Shown piece by piece: positions 18,054 to 27,109 of a stretch of 64,000 nucleotides of DNA (position 1 is its first letter; each line of letters starts with the position of its first letter). Position numbers and translations under genes: made by a program. Where the stretch lies: contig CANKXO010000004.1 of NCBI GenBank assembly GCA_947487765.1, positions 372,001 through 436,000 on the forward strand, written 5' to 3'. The notes under the pieces were generated by a model. It worked only from the letters and a program-made list of their open reading frames with translations, made no database searches and was not told the DNA's origin. The stretch is from an uncultured Pseudomonadales bacterium. Its GTDB lineage: Bacteria; Pseudomonadota; Gammaproteobacteria; Pseudomonadales; Cellvibrionaceae.

Positions 18054-18106
18054 TTGATGTAGATCTTGAAAAGCGTCCTTGCTCCTCTAAATTTTCCTTA
18101 CTGAAA

Positions 18107-20338
18107 TTACCTTATTGCTTGAGCAGTTTTGGCTTTGCGAACTAACTGAATAAACTCTGTGCGATAACCAAACTTATCTTCCCCCTTGCTAGCCTGAGCA
18201 GAGTTAATTACATTGTCGTAATTATAATTGCCGGTGTACTTCCCACCCTTTAATAGTTGAGAAAACCCAGCTACCGCTGTCGCAAATTGTATTTCTTTAT
18301 CGACTTTATTGTTTTGTAATTCACCTTCCATATTAATTGTTTTAGTGATTAATTTAGAGGTATCTTCATTAGGCAATTTATAACGAATTTTTAAAAATCC
18401 ATATTCATTTCTTAAAGAAGCTTGCTTATCTTCTAATATTTCTTTCTCATTGTTGTTGCTATAACGTAAAGGGTCAATGGAAGGCTTCGCCTCCGAGTTT
18501 TTTGGGGTGATCTCATACATGGCTGTTACGGTATGGCCTGCACCAATATCACCAGCATCAACTGCATCGTTGTTAAAGTCTTCACGATTAAGGTGGCGTG
18601 TTTCATAACCAATAAGTCGATATTCAGATACGGTATTTGGATTGAACTCAACTTGAATTTTTACATCTTTTGCAATTGGGAACAATGTAGAGGTTGCTTC
18701 GTTAATCAAGACTTTTTGGGCTTCACTCATTGAGTCGATATAAGCAGCAATACCATTACCATTTTGTGCCAGCTTCTGCATCATATGATCGTTGTAGTTA
18801 CCTTGGCCAAAACCCAGTACAGAAAGAAAAATTCCTTTTTCACGCTTTCGTTCAACAAACCCTTTAAGTTCTTCTTGATTGGTAATGCCCACATTGAAAT
18901 CACCATCGGTTGCTAAAATGATACGGTTAACAGCTGTTTTATCAAAATTGGACTCTGCCAGTTGGTACGCAAGCTTAATGCCTTCTCCTCCCGCTGTAGA
19001 GCCACCTGCATTTAATCTATTTAATGCATTGAGGATTGTTTGTTTTTCTTTTACCGGTGTTGGCTCAAGCACTTGCCCTGCTGCGCCGGCATAAACTACG
19101 ATGCCAATAGTATCGTCTGGATGAAGGCTGTTCAACAACATGCTCATAGATTGTTTGACTAACGGTAGCTTGTCTGGGCTGTTCATTGAGCCAGAAACAT
19201 CTAGTAGTAAAACTAAATTGCTGCGTGGCTGTTGGGTAGGAGCAATATCGTAACCTTTGACGCCAATATGAATTAGTTGTTTGCCTGGATTCCAAGGTGA
19301 TGGGTGAACAACAACCGATGATTTAAAGGGCTGAGATTTTGATTCTGGCAACGGGTATGCATAATCAAAGTAGTTAATCATTTCTTCGATGCGTACGGCA
19401 TCTTTTTGTGGGAGTACACCATGATTTAATTGTCGGCGAACAAAACTGTAAGATGCTGTGTCGACATCAATTGAAAAAGTAGAGACGGGTTCTTCACTCA
19501 CTAATTTAATAGGATTGATTTCTACTGATTCAAATCGGTCTCTACCTTCATTCTGGTAAGTTTGCTGGGCAATAATATCAGGTGCTATTTCTGCTTCTAC
19601 TGGAGTTAAGGATTTGGCAGCCTTAGCTTTTTCTTGTGCGAAGGATTTAGTGGTAACTAGGTCAGATTTGTTTTCGCTAGCGCCTAGTGCTGGAGATTGT
19701 AATCTCGAACGGTCTTCTAACACTATTGATGGTGCAGGTGCTGATATTATGGCATCTGCTTCGTTAGCACTGGGTGATGGTATCGAGGTGCTGGCCAAAT
19801 TATTTTCTTTAATCGCAATACTAGATTGTGGAGCAGGACTTGCGGGTTTAGCTGGTGATTTCGCTTCCGTAAGTATTTCTTGCTTGTCAATAACGATAGC
19901 TTGCCCCTGGTAGTCGTCTCTTTTTTGAAGAGCAATTTCTTCACTTAAGCCCACTGATTGTTCGTGAAGAATCGTTGAGCTCAGGTCGACAGATGGTTTA
20001 TAGGTTTGTTGAAATAATAGTGTGCCCATCACAGCAACTGAAACAGTCGCAACACCAGAATAAAAAAGTTTATTGTTTAAGGTCATCATAAGGTTTTTCC
20101 TACTTGCATTTAATAAGTTGCTTATAGGACGAACCCAGAACCAGAATCCTTGGTGAGAATTTTGATTATTTTCAGAAGTGCCAGTATCTGAATTTTGTTG
20201 TTCCTCTTGCTGATTTTTTTCTTTTTTATGCTGTACAAACTCAGCCATAGCAAGATTCATTGCTCGCTTTTTGGCATTTTTATCGATGGGTGGTGTATCC
20301 ATATCCGATAGTAAGTCGTTTAATTTGTCATCGGTCAT
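18107..20338 (-). CDS. Membrane protein with YfbK-type von Willebrand factor A domain
   Basis: This 743-residue protein has a charged cytoplasmic N-terminus (1-90), one membrane helix (about 92-109), a long Ala/Pro/Ser-rich linker (about 110-265) and a YfbK-type region with an N-terminal VWF-associated domain (about 285-370). The VWA domain has an intact metal site DVSGSM at 380-385 and later STAGGEG and LATDGDF motifs. A DUF3520-like C-terminal domain closes it. The start overlaps the sigma-factor stop by four bases, so the two are translationally coupled. The N-terminus plus helix could serve as an anti-sigma element (inference). Confidence 0.88.
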   Translation of the reverse strand: MTDDKLNDLLSDMDTPPIDKNAKKRAMNLAMAEFVQHKKEKNQQEEQQNSDTGTSENNQNSHQGFWFWVRPISNLLNASRKNLMMTLNNKLFYSGVATVSVAVMGTLLFQQTYKPSVDLSSTILHEQSVGLSEEIALQKRDDYQGQAIVIDKQEILTEAKSPAKPASPAPQSSIAIKENNLASTSIPSPSANEADAIISAPAPSIVLEDRSRLQSPALGASENKSDLVTTKSFAQEKAKAAKSLTPVEAEIAPDIIAQQTYQNEGRDRFESVEINPIKLVSEEPVSTFSIDVDTASYSFVRRQLNHGVLPQKDAVRIEEMINYFDYAYPLPESKSQPFKSSVVVHPSPWNPGKQLIHIGVKGYDIAPTQQPRSNLVLLLDVSGSMNSPDKLPLVKQSMSMLLNSLHPDDTIGIVVYAGAAGQVLEPTPVKEKQTILNALNRLNAGGSTAGGEGIKLAYQLAESNFDKTAVNRIILATDGDFNVGITNQEELKGFVERKREKGIFLSVLGFGQGNYNDHMMQKLAQNGNGIAAYIDSMSEAQKVLINEATSTLFPIAKDVKIQVEFNPNTVSEYRLIGYETRHLNREDFNNDAVDAGDIGAGHTVTAMYEITPKNSEAKPSIDPLRYSNNNEKEILEDKQASLRNEYGFLKIRYKLPNEDTSKLITKTINMEGELQNNKVDKEIQFATAVAGFSQLLKGGKYTGNYNYDNVINSAQASKGEDKFGYRTEFIQLVRKAKTAQAIR

Positions 20339-20865
20339 AAGTCCTCCTGGCCAAACATTGACTGGAGCTGTTTGCGAATTTCGTGAATGCGCCAGGAAAT
20401 TGTGCTTTCCTTAACGCCTAAAATAGTAGCGGCTTCACCATGGGTAAAGCCCTCCGCATGAACCAATAATACTGTTTCTTTCATGCCTTCAGAAAAACTA
20501 TCTAAACGATTCAGTAATTGTTGAATTAAGATTTTTTTATCAGGCTGTTCATCATGGAGTGTATCGACTAAGGCGATTTCTTGTTCGGTAGTGTGTTGAT
20601 GGCGTGTCTGGCTTTTCTGCCAATCTTTTGCGCAATTGATCACCAATCGGTAAAGCCAGCTACTAAAGCTGGATTCAAAGCGGAATTGTTCCAGTCCACG
20701 GGCGAGCTTAATGCAGGCCTGTTGAGCCACATCTTCAGCGTCTTCACGGTTGCCACACCACTTGAACGCAAACTTGAACAATGTATCGTAGTGGCGTTCG
20801 AGAAGAGTCTCGAATGCCTGAGCATCGCCCGCTTGCGCCTGTTTGATTAGATCGTCATCCTGCAT
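20335..20865 (-). CDS. ECF RNA polymerase sigma factor
   Basis: This 176-residue extracytoplasmic-function sigma factor has region 2 (about 15-80, with the AEDVAQQ motif and a FSSWLYRLVINCAKDW segment) and region 4 (about 115-170, with GFTHGEAATILGVKESTISWRIH as its helix-turn-helix). The ATG at 20865 is preferred over a TTG one codon earlier. It is co-transcribed with the VWA membrane protein, whose start overlaps its stop. Confidence 0.93.
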   Translation of the reverse strand: MQDDDLIKQAQAGDAQAFETLLERHYDTLFKFAFKWCGNREDAEDVAQQACIKLARGLEQFRFESSFSSWLYRLVINCAKDWQKSQTRHQHTTEQEIALVDTLHDEQPDKKILIQQLLNRLDSFSEGMKETVLLVHAEGFTHGEAATILGVKESTISWRIHEIRKQLQSMFGQEDL

Positions 20866-20971
20866 CAAGCACTTCTTTAAAGGTGTTTGTTTATCATCTA
20901 AGGGTTAGACGATAAAGATCCACAAATCCTTGGTAAATTTCTTTTATTTTTTAAACTCCACTCATAGGCGG

Positions 20972-21286
20972 CTATTCTTTGAACCAAAATTCGATCTCTT
21001 CGGTCTCTTCTTCAAATCGAGCAGAGTGTAACTGGTGTTTGTTGACATGGTACCATTCACCGGTTTTGTAAGCCGTTTCCTCTTCTCCATCGATAGTGAG
21101 ATATAAGCACCCTTTGGTAATAACACCGTAGTTGTCTGTTTCATGTGTATGGGGTTCGATGGTAGTGCCTACGGGGTACATGGCAAAGAGTACATCACAA
21201 TCTTTGCCTTGTAATCGAAATGCATCGAAACGATCAGAAAAAGCTTCCAGTTGTCGAAACTTTTCAGGGAATACAATGGTTTTCAT
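20972..21286 (-). CDS. Cupin-domain protein
   Basis: This is a 104-residue single-domain beta-barrel protein. A metal-binding-like HTHE motif sits near residues 49-52 and a second His-containing strand, KHQLHSARF, near the end. Such small cupins act as sensors, isomerases or detoxification enzymes, and nothing here picks among these. The frame is open for 21 codons further upstream, but that part overlaps the racemase gene. The ATG at 21286 has AGGAGA upstream, though at a rather long spacing. Confidence 0.8.
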   Translation of the reverse strand: MKTIVFPEKFRQLEAFSDRFDAFRLQGKDCDVLFAMYPVGTTIEPHTHETDNYGVITKGCLYLTIDGEEETAYKTGEWYHVNKHQLHSARFEEETEEIEFWFKE

Positions 21287-21308
21287 CGTTTGCTGTTCTC
21301 TCCTTTTA

Positions 21309-22007
21309 TCATTTTTTACCAATTGCTTTTTCAACGGCTTTCTGAGCATGAATCACTGTGGTATCGATTAACCGAATAGGTGTATCTGTTTGTTTAACCA
21401 GCATACCTATTTCAGTGCAGCCAAGTATCACTGCTTCGACGCCTTGATCTGCCAACTGTTGTATGATGCGTAGGTATTCCTGCTTCGACTTTGTTTCTAT
21501 TTTACCTAAGCACAGCTCCTCATAGATCACGCGATGGATTATTGCTCTGTCGCCATCGCTGGGAGTAATAACATCTAAACTATATTTCTCACTCAGTCGA
21601 CCCTTATAAAAATCTTGTTCCATTGTGAAAGCTGTACCCAGTAGTCCGACCCTTGTTATGTTGTCGGCAATTAATACTTCGGCAGTAGCATCAGCAATAT
21701 GAAGTATGGGGATATCTAAAACCTCTTCGATTGCTGGCGCAACTTTGTGCATTGTATTGGTGCAAATTAATAAAAAGTCTGCCTTAGCCGCTTGAATTTT
21801 CAGCGCTGCATCAACCAGTATTTTCGCGGTACCATTCCAATCGTTTAGATGTTGTAGTTTTTCCAGTGGGGCAAAATCAATACTGTAGAGGGCAATTTCT
21901 GCGGAGTGCAATCCACCAAGTTCAGCCTTTATGCCTTCGTTGATCGCTCGATAATAATTCACGGTACTTTCCCAGCTCATACCGCCTAGTAAACCTATGG
22001 TTTTCAC
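21309..22007 (-). CDS. Aspartate/glutamate racemase family protein
   Basis: This 232-residue cytoplasmic racemase uses two cysteines as acid-base pair. Both are seen: LLICTNTMH near residue 82 and VILGCTEIG near residue 195. The N-terminal GLLGGMSWEST motif is typical of the Asp/hydantoin racemase group (YgeA/RacX-like). It precedes the cupin gene with a gap of 22 bases and is divergent from a LysR gene that may control the pair. Confidence 0.92.
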   Translation of the reverse strand: MKTIGLLGGMSWESTVNYYRAINEGIKAELGGLHSAEIALYSIDFAPLEKLQHLNDWNGTAKILVDAALKIQAAKADFLLICTNTMHKVAPAIEEVLDIPILHIADATAEVLIADNITRVGLLGTAFTMEQDFYKGRLSEKYSLDVITPSDGDRAIIHRVIYEELCLGKIETKSKQEYLRIIQQLADQGVEAVILGCTEIGMLVKQTDTPIRLIDTTVIHAQKAVEKAIGKK

Positions 22008-22055
22008 AGGATGGCTCCTTTTAGTGAATGATTCATTGAGAGCTAGAGTAGACTT

Positions 22056-22083
22056 CTATTTATGAATAATAAATAGCTATAAT
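22056..22083. promoter_or_regulatory. Divergent control region with inverted repeat and -10 box
   Basis: CTATTTAT (22056-22063) and ATAAATAG (22069-22076) form a perfect eight-base inverted repeat in the racemase/LysR gap, immediately followed by TATAAT (22078-22083), a good -10 box reading toward the LysR gene. AGCTAT motifs recur just downstream. This is consistent with an autoregulated LysR operator. Confidence 0.38.
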
Positions 22084-22167
22084 AGAATTAAAGCTATTCA
22101 TATTTGGATAGCTGAGTTCATCATAAACGCTACGACTATCTATTAATTGGAACCTATTCACTAGATT

Positions 22168-23031
22168 ATGAATTGGGATAATTTACGCTATTTTGTTGCT
22201 GTCGCGAAACAGGGGAGCTTAAGTGCCGCTGCTCGACACTTAAATGTGTCTCAAGCGACGGTATGGAGAAAGATTTTCCAGCTAGAGAGTGAGTTGAGTA
22301 CATCACTATTTAAGGCTAGTCGAACAGGTTACATCATGACCCCTTCTGGTCTGAAACTATTGCCTCTCGCAGAACAAATGGCTGTGGCGGCAGAAGAAAT
22401 GAGCCGTTCTTTACAGCAACCTAGTGCCTTACAGGGGACGGTAAGGTTAACTGCGCCAGATATTCTAGCGACTCATTTGGTGCGTAATGTTGTTCAGCCC
22501 TTACATACTGAACAGCCGGGGCTCGTTATTGAGTTAGTAACATCGAGCCCATCAGCACCATTATCCTCTCGTGACACAGATGTTGGTATTCTAACTAATA
22601 AAAGTCATTCGCCTCAGATGATTCCCTTGTCACAATTTAAGCTTCCGTTTGCGCTCTATGGGTCTACAAACTATCTTGCGCATTCGATATGTCTTTCGGA
22701 TCTTGCTGGGTATAAGCTTATTGATTTTGATGATGATAGTGAACACCTAGCTCCAACAGGCTGGTTTAAGCGCGCAGTGACAATGGAGAGAAGCTTTCGC
22801 AGTAATAACCCTTTGGCACGGAAAAAAGCAGCTATGGCGGGTATGGGCTTGGCACTACTGCCTAGTATCTATGTTGATGACAGCGAGTCGCTCAATAAAG
22901 TAGTTGATGAAAGTGTTATAGGTGCTTTGAATCTATTTCTTTATATCAATAAGGAAAGGCAGGCTTTCCCTAATGTATTAGAGGTGAGCCAATATTTGCA
23001 GCGAGTTTTAAAGCAGCTTTTGTGTGGTTGA
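22168..23031 (+). CDS. LysR-family transcriptional regulator
   Basis: This is a 287-residue regulator with an N-terminal helix-turn-helix (about 1-60, NVSQATVWRKI recognition segment) and an effector domain. The WxNLRYFVAVAKxGSLSAAARHL type of start resembles the subgroup that often controls divergent enzyme genes. The likely targets are the adjacent racemase and cupin genes (inference from divergence). It overlaps nothing once the downstream hydrolase start is placed at 23138. Confidence 0.9.
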   Translation: MNWDNLRYFVAVAKQGSLSAAARHLNVSQATVWRKIFQLESELSTSLFKASRTGYIMTPSGLKLLPLAEQMAVAAEEMSRSLQQPSALQGTVRLTAPDILATHLVRNVVQPLHTEQPGLVIELVTSSPSAPLSSRDTDVGILTNKSHSPQMIPLSQFKLPFALYGSTNYLAHSICLSDLAGYKLIDFDDDSEHLAPTGWFKRAVTMERSFRSNNPLARKKAAMAGMGLALLPSIYVDDSESLNKVVDESVIGALNLFLYINKERQAFPNVLEVSQYLQRVLKQLLCG

Positions 23032-23137
23032 TAGCAGGCTGAATTTTTACGTTCTAATAAGTGTTGTCATCAAGCGTTATTATCGAACTATTAGAATTAT
23101 TCAGCGTCTGAAAAGGGATAATTTAGGAGTGGTTAGT

Positions 23138-24067
23138 GTGTTAATTAGATGTTTGCTATTGATTGTAGTCTTGTCACTATCGGCGTGTTTTGCGCCAAAA
23201 GTGATTCAGCAAGAGCGAGTTTTGTTTAGAGATATGGTCGCTAATAACGTTGAGGTAAAGCGTTATTTTTTAGAAGTAAATGAAAATTTGGAAATAGAGA
23301 GTGGGCGACTATTCTATGCGGCTGCCGGTGATGAAGAAAAGCCTGCGCTGATTATAATTCACGGCACACCCGGAAGTTGGAACCAGTATGCTCGTTATCT
23401 GTTAAATGAGAAGCTACGAGAACACTTTTATGTTGTAGTTATTGATCGCCCAGGCTGGGGACGATCCATTGGTGGAGACACTAATACAATTGTTAGCTAT
23501 AAGGATCAGGCTACTATTCTGGCGGCATTATCCACTAAACTAAAAAGTAAGAGTGGTAACAAGCCTGTCATCCTGATGGGACATTCTCTAGGCTCCTCTA
23601 TTGCACCCAGAGTTGCAATGGATCACCCCGAAGCGGTTGATGGTTTGCTGCTATTGGCGGGTACTCTGAGTCCGGAATTGTCTGGTTTGCGGTGGTATAA
23701 CGAGGTGGCTAAAGTGCCGGGTATTAATTGGCTTCTCGGTGACTGGATGCGAAAATCCAACCGTGAAATCATTGCTTTAAAAGGAGAGATGGACGCGATG
23801 GCGCCACTGTGGAAGAATGTAAGGACTTATACAACTGTTGTGCAAGGGATGAAAGATGTTAATGTCTACCCTGAAAATGCAGATTTCGCCGAGGAAGCTT
23901 TAGATCCCGATCTAACAGAAGTTATTCGGTTGTATGAGGATGGGCATTTGTTCCCAATGACTCGACGAGATGATGTTGCAAACTGGGCTGTAGATATATT
24001 GGAAAAAATAGACCGACAACTATTGGCGTGTGAAAGAAACGAGGCTGTAACGCATGAGTGCTCATGA
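23138..24067 (+). CDS. Alpha/beta hydrolase lipoprotein
   Basis: This 309-residue hydrolase has a signal sequence ending in a lipobox LSLSAC. The nucleophile elbow GHSLGSS (near residue 150), the oxyanion HGTPGSW motif and the C-terminal DGHLFP with the catalytic His are intact, so it is likely active on an ester or amide. The frame is open back to 23024, but the GTG at 23138 follows TTAGGAG by eight bases and gives a clean lipoprotein signal. Its last 14 bases overlap the VOC gene. Confidence 0.83.
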   Translation: MLIRCLLLIVVLSLSACFAPKVIQQERVLFRDMVANNVEVKRYFLEVNENLEIESGRLFYAAAGDEEKPALIIIHGTPGSWNQYARYLLNEKLREHFYVVVIDRPGWGRSIGGDTNTIVSYKDQATILAALSTKLKSKSGNKPVILMGHSLGSSIAPRVAMDHPEAVDGLLLLAGTLSPELSGLRWYNEVAKVPGINWLLGDWMRKSNREIIALKGEMDAMAPLWKNVRTYTTVVQGMKDVNVYPENADFAEEALDPDLTEVIRLYEDGHLFPMTRRDDVANWAVDILEKIDRQLLACERNEAVTHECS

Positions 24068-24431
24068 AAAAATTAATTATATTGAGTTTCCAGTAAAAAA
24101 TATTACCGCAACTAAAGTGTTTTTTAAGGAAGTGTTTCAATGGAGTTTTGAAGACTACGGAGCAGACTATACGGCATTCCTTAATGCCGGTATTGATGGT
24201 GGTTTTTATAAGTCTGATTTGGTTGTTTCTACCGAGAGAGGCAGTGCACTCGTTGTCTTTTACAGTGATGACTTGGAAAGCACAGAAGAAAAGATAAGCC
24301 ATGCCGGCGGTGAAATTCTTGCCCCTATTTTTGACTTTCCCGGAGGGCGTCGTTTTCACTTTGCCGACCCTAACGGCAACGAATTTGCTGTATGGTCAGA
24401 TAAAAGGCAAGTTGTAGACGCCGAAGAATAA
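24054..24431 (+). CDS. VOC family protein (glyoxalase/bleomycin-resistance fold)
   Basis: This 125-residue single-domain member of the vicinal oxygen chelate superfamily has the paired beta-alpha-beta-beta-beta modules. It has an IEFPVKN start, a CATKVFF-like helix region and a C-terminal HFADPNGNEFAVW with the typical metal-ligand Glu. The substrate is unknown. It is coupled to the upstream hydrolase gene by a 14-base overlap. Confidence 0.85.
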   Translation: MSAHEKINYIEFPVKNITATKVFFKEVFQWSFEDYGADYTAFLNAGIDGGFYKSDLVVSTERGSALVVFYSDDLESTEEKISHAGGEILAPIFDFPGGRRFHFADPNGNEFAVWSDKRQVVDAEE

Positions 24432-24454
24432 ATCGGCAGGCTTATTTTCTAACA

Positions 24455-25042
24455 TCAATTAGCTAAGCTGTTCCTATAAAGGCGATAGCAGACATCTCCC
24501 GCTGTTTTTTCTCGGTGTATTTGCCAGTCAGTGGGAGTGTTAATGATTTGCTTTTTTGGGCTTTCCATATAAATCATTGCGTCGGCTGCAAGTAGCTTGC
24601 TTTGCTCTAAGCTGGTAATTGTTTGTTCCCATAGCCCCTCGGCAAAGGGTGGGTCAATAAAAGCGATATGAACGGAATGTTTGGGTAGTTCATTTTTGCG
24701 TAACCAGTCCAGCGTATTTTGTTGAATGACTTGAGCCGATTCAGCTTTCAGATCCGTGCAATGCTGAAGTAGTTGTCGGGCGGCAGTTGGATGTTTTTCC
24801 AGCATAATAATGCTTTTTGCGCCTCGAGATAGGCTTTCCAGGCCCAGTGCTCCAGATCCTGCAAATAAATCCAGGCAACTACTGCCAGGAATATCTGCCA
24901 TTAACCAATTGAATAAGGTTTCACGAATACGGTCACCGGTAGGTCGTAGGCCATCGATATTGGCGATTGCCAGTTTTCGACCTCGCCATTGGCCGCCAAT
25001 AATACGTAACTGGTTGGTGTTTACAGAGTGTTGTTTGGCCAA
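24455..25042 (-). CDS. rsmD: 16S rRNA (guanine(966)-N(2))-methyltransferase RsmD
   Basis: This 195-residue SAM-dependent methyltransferase modifies G966 of 16S rRNA. The RIIGGQWRGRKL start, the SAM-binding DLFAGSGALGLE motif and the catalytic IDPPF motif (about 130-134) are clear. It is divergent from the small membrane ORF and ftsY, which is the usual rsmD-ftsYEX neighbourhood. Confidence 0.96.
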   Translation of the reverse strand: MAKQHSVNTNQLRIIGGQWRGRKLAIANIDGLRPTGDRIRETLFNWLMADIPGSSCLDLFAGSGALGLESLSRGAKSIIMLEKHPTAARQLLQHCTDLKAESAQVIQQNTLDWLRKNELPKHSVHIAFIDPPFAEGLWEQTITSLEQSKLLAADAMIYMESPKKQIINTPTDWQIHREKTAGDVCYRLYRNSLAN

Positions 25043-25133
25043 AATAAACCTTTAGCTAAGACAAGTATTTCGAGGGATGGTAGGATAGCGGTTTATTTTC
25101 ACAGGGTCGACCTGTCTAACACTGTACAATTTT

Positions 25134-25292
25134 ATGAAGCACGCCATTTTTCTTTTATATGCACTCGGTATAGGTCTTTTAATAAGAGCTGTCGTTCACA
25201 ACGGAGATGACTCAACGGTAGCTGTTGTAATCTTTGGTTTGTTATTTCTCGTGTGTGGAATTGCATTACGAGCTCTGTATAAAGGAAGGTAG
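25134..25292 (+). CDS. Small two-helix membrane protein (52 residues)
   Basis: An ATG frame of 52 codons lies in the rsmD-ftsY gap. The peptide has two hydrophobic helices (about 3-21 and 28-48) separated by a polar HNGDDS turn, with a basic C-terminus (YKGR). The ribosome site is weak. Small two-helix proteins occur at this place in other gammaproteobacteria, but I cannot name a family. It may be real and co-transcribed with ftsY, 86 bases downstream. Confidence 0.5.
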   Translation: MKHAIFLLYALGIGLLIRAVVHNGDDSTVAVVIFGLLFLVCGIALRALYKGR

Positions 25293-25378
25293 TTTTTGGC
25301 CTTGCCTAACTAATGTAATTAGAGCATTTTTAGATAATTCCCCGACTAACACCGCCCCATCTAAAGGCAATACGCAGT

Positions 25379-26413
25379 ATGTTTTTCAAACGTTCTAAAC
25401 CTTCTAAGCCGGAAGACGCTAATCCACAGGATAAGGCAGCAGCAGAGTCCGCGGCTGAGACAGAATCGATTAGTTTATTTCAGCGCTTTAAGCGAGGTTT
25501 ATCCCGTACCAGTGGTCAGTTGGCTGAAGGTATTAGTGGCCTTATCTTGGGCAAAAAAGAAATTGATGATGAGTTGCTGGAAGAGCTGGAATCACAATTA
25601 CTGATGGCTGATGTCGGTATCGATGCGACTACCAAGATTATTGATCAGTTAACCGACAGTGTGAAACGTAAGCAGCTAGCAGATGGCGATGCGCTTTACG
25701 CTGCCTTGCAGGTGCAGCTAAGAGAATTACTGGTTCCAGCTGAAAAGCCATTGAGTATCGAGACCGATAAGGCGCCATTTGTAATCTTGGTGGTGGGTGT
25801 TAATGGTGTTGGTAAAACCACTACGATTGGCAAGTTAGCGAAACGTTTTCAAGATCAAGGAAAGCAAGTGATGTTGGCAGCGGGCGATACCTTTCGTGCC
25901 GCAGCCGTTGAGCAGCTACAAGTATGGGGAGAGCGTAATAACGTCCCGGTTGTTGCTCAGCATACCGGGGCTGATAGTGCTTCGGTGATTTACGATGCTT
26001 TGCAATCTGCTCAAGCGAAACAGATTGATGTGATTATTGCTGATACGGCAGGCCGCTTACATAATAAAGACCATTTAATGGATGAGCTTGCTAAAGTTAA
26101 GCGTGTAATGGGTAAGTTGGATGGCTCTGCACCTCATGAAGTCTTGTTGGTGCTCGATGCGGGAACTGGCCAAAATGCATTAAACCAAGCGCAGCAATTC
26201 AATGAAGCTGCAGGTGTAACGGGTCTTGCTCTCACCAAGCTGGATGGAACTGCCAAGGGCGGCATTATTTTTGCGTTAAGTGAGCGCTTTAGATTGCCGG
26301 TAAGATTTATTGGTGTTGGTGAAGGTATTCACGATTTACAGCCTTTTTCCGCCTCGACATTTGTTGATGCGCTGTTTAATACGCACTCAGCTAACACGAA
26401 CCCAGAAAAATAA
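25379..26413 (+). CDS. ftsY: Signal recognition particle receptor FtsY
   Basis: This 344-residue SRP receptor GTPase docks ribosome-SRP complexes at the inner membrane. It has a short charged A-domain (1-45), the N domain (about 50-125) and the G domain with GVNGVGKTT (P-loop), DTFRAAAVEQL, DTAGRLHN and TKLDGTAKGG motifs. The A-domain is much shorter than in E. coli, as in many relatives. It heads the ftsY-ftsE-ftsX unit with six bases to ftsE. Confidence 0.97.
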   Translation: MFFKRSKPSKPEDANPQDKAAAESAAETESISLFQRFKRGLSRTSGQLAEGISGLILGKKEIDDELLEELESQLLMADVGIDATTKIIDQLTDSVKRKQLADGDALYAALQVQLRELLVPAEKPLSIETDKAPFVILVVGVNGVGKTTTIGKLAKRFQDQGKQVMLAAGDTFRAAAVEQLQVWGERNNVPVVAQHTGADSASVIYDALQSAQAKQIDVIIADTAGRLHNKDHLMDELAKVKRVMGKLDGSAPHEVLLVLDAGTGQNALNQAQQFNEAAGVTGLALTKLDGTAKGGIIFALSERFRLPVRFIGVGEGIHDLQPFSASTFVDALFNTHSANTNPEK

Positions 26414-26419
26414 TAATTT

Positions 26420-27109
26420 ATGATTCGTTTTGATAATGTGAGTAAGCGTTATAGTGAGGGCCATGATGCTCTGCTGGGTGTGAATTTTGAACTTGAATCC
26501 GGGGAGATGGCTTTTCTAACCGGACATTCAGGTGCGGGTAAAAGTACCCTTTTAAAACTCATTATGCTGATCGAGCGGCCAACCCGTGGACAAGTATTAA
26601 TTGGCGGGAAAAATTTAGCACGTATCAGCGCTTCGCAAATTCCCTACTTACGTCGTCAGATTGGTGTGGTGTTTCAAAATCACCAATTACTCTTTGATCG
26701 TACCGTTTTCGACAATGTGGCACTACCACTACAGATTTCAGGTATGCCATTAAAAGATCAAGGGAAACGAGTGCGTGCTGCATTGGATAAAGTTGGCCTA
26801 TTGCATAAAGAAAAAGAAAACCCCATGGCCCTATCAGGTGGTGAACAGCAACGTGTCGGTATTGCCCGGGCTGTTGTCAATAAGCCTGCCATACTCTTGG
26901 CGGATGAACCGACAGGTAATCTCGACCCACAACTTTCAGCAGAAATTATGCAGCTGTTTCAGGACTTTCAAAACGTGGGTGTCACTGTATTAATCGCGAC
27001 CCATGATATTTCTCTGATTGAATCTATGCCTTGTCCACTAATGGAATTGTCACACGGGCGATTAATTCGAAGTGATATGGATGCATTGAGGAGCACCTCT
27101 GATGAATAG
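26420..27109 (+). CDS. ftsE: Cell division ATP-binding protein FtsE
   Basis: This 229-residue ABC ATPase partners FtsX and controls EnvC-activated septal murein hydrolysis. The Walker A GHSGAGKST, the Q-loop FQNHQLL, the signature LSGGEQQR and the Walker B ILLADEPTGN are all intact. It overlaps the ftsX start by eight bases. Confidence 0.97.
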   Translation: MIRFDNVSKRYSEGHDALLGVNFELESGEMAFLTGHSGAGKSTLLKLIMLIERPTRGQVLIGGKNLARISASQIPYLRRQIGVVFQNHQLLFDRTVFDNVALPLQISGMPLKDQGKRVRAALDKVGLLHKEKENPMALSGGEQQRVGIARAVVNKPAILLADEPTGNLDPQLSAEIMQLFQDFQNVGVTVLIATHDISLIESMPCPLMELSHGRLIRSDMDALRSTSDE

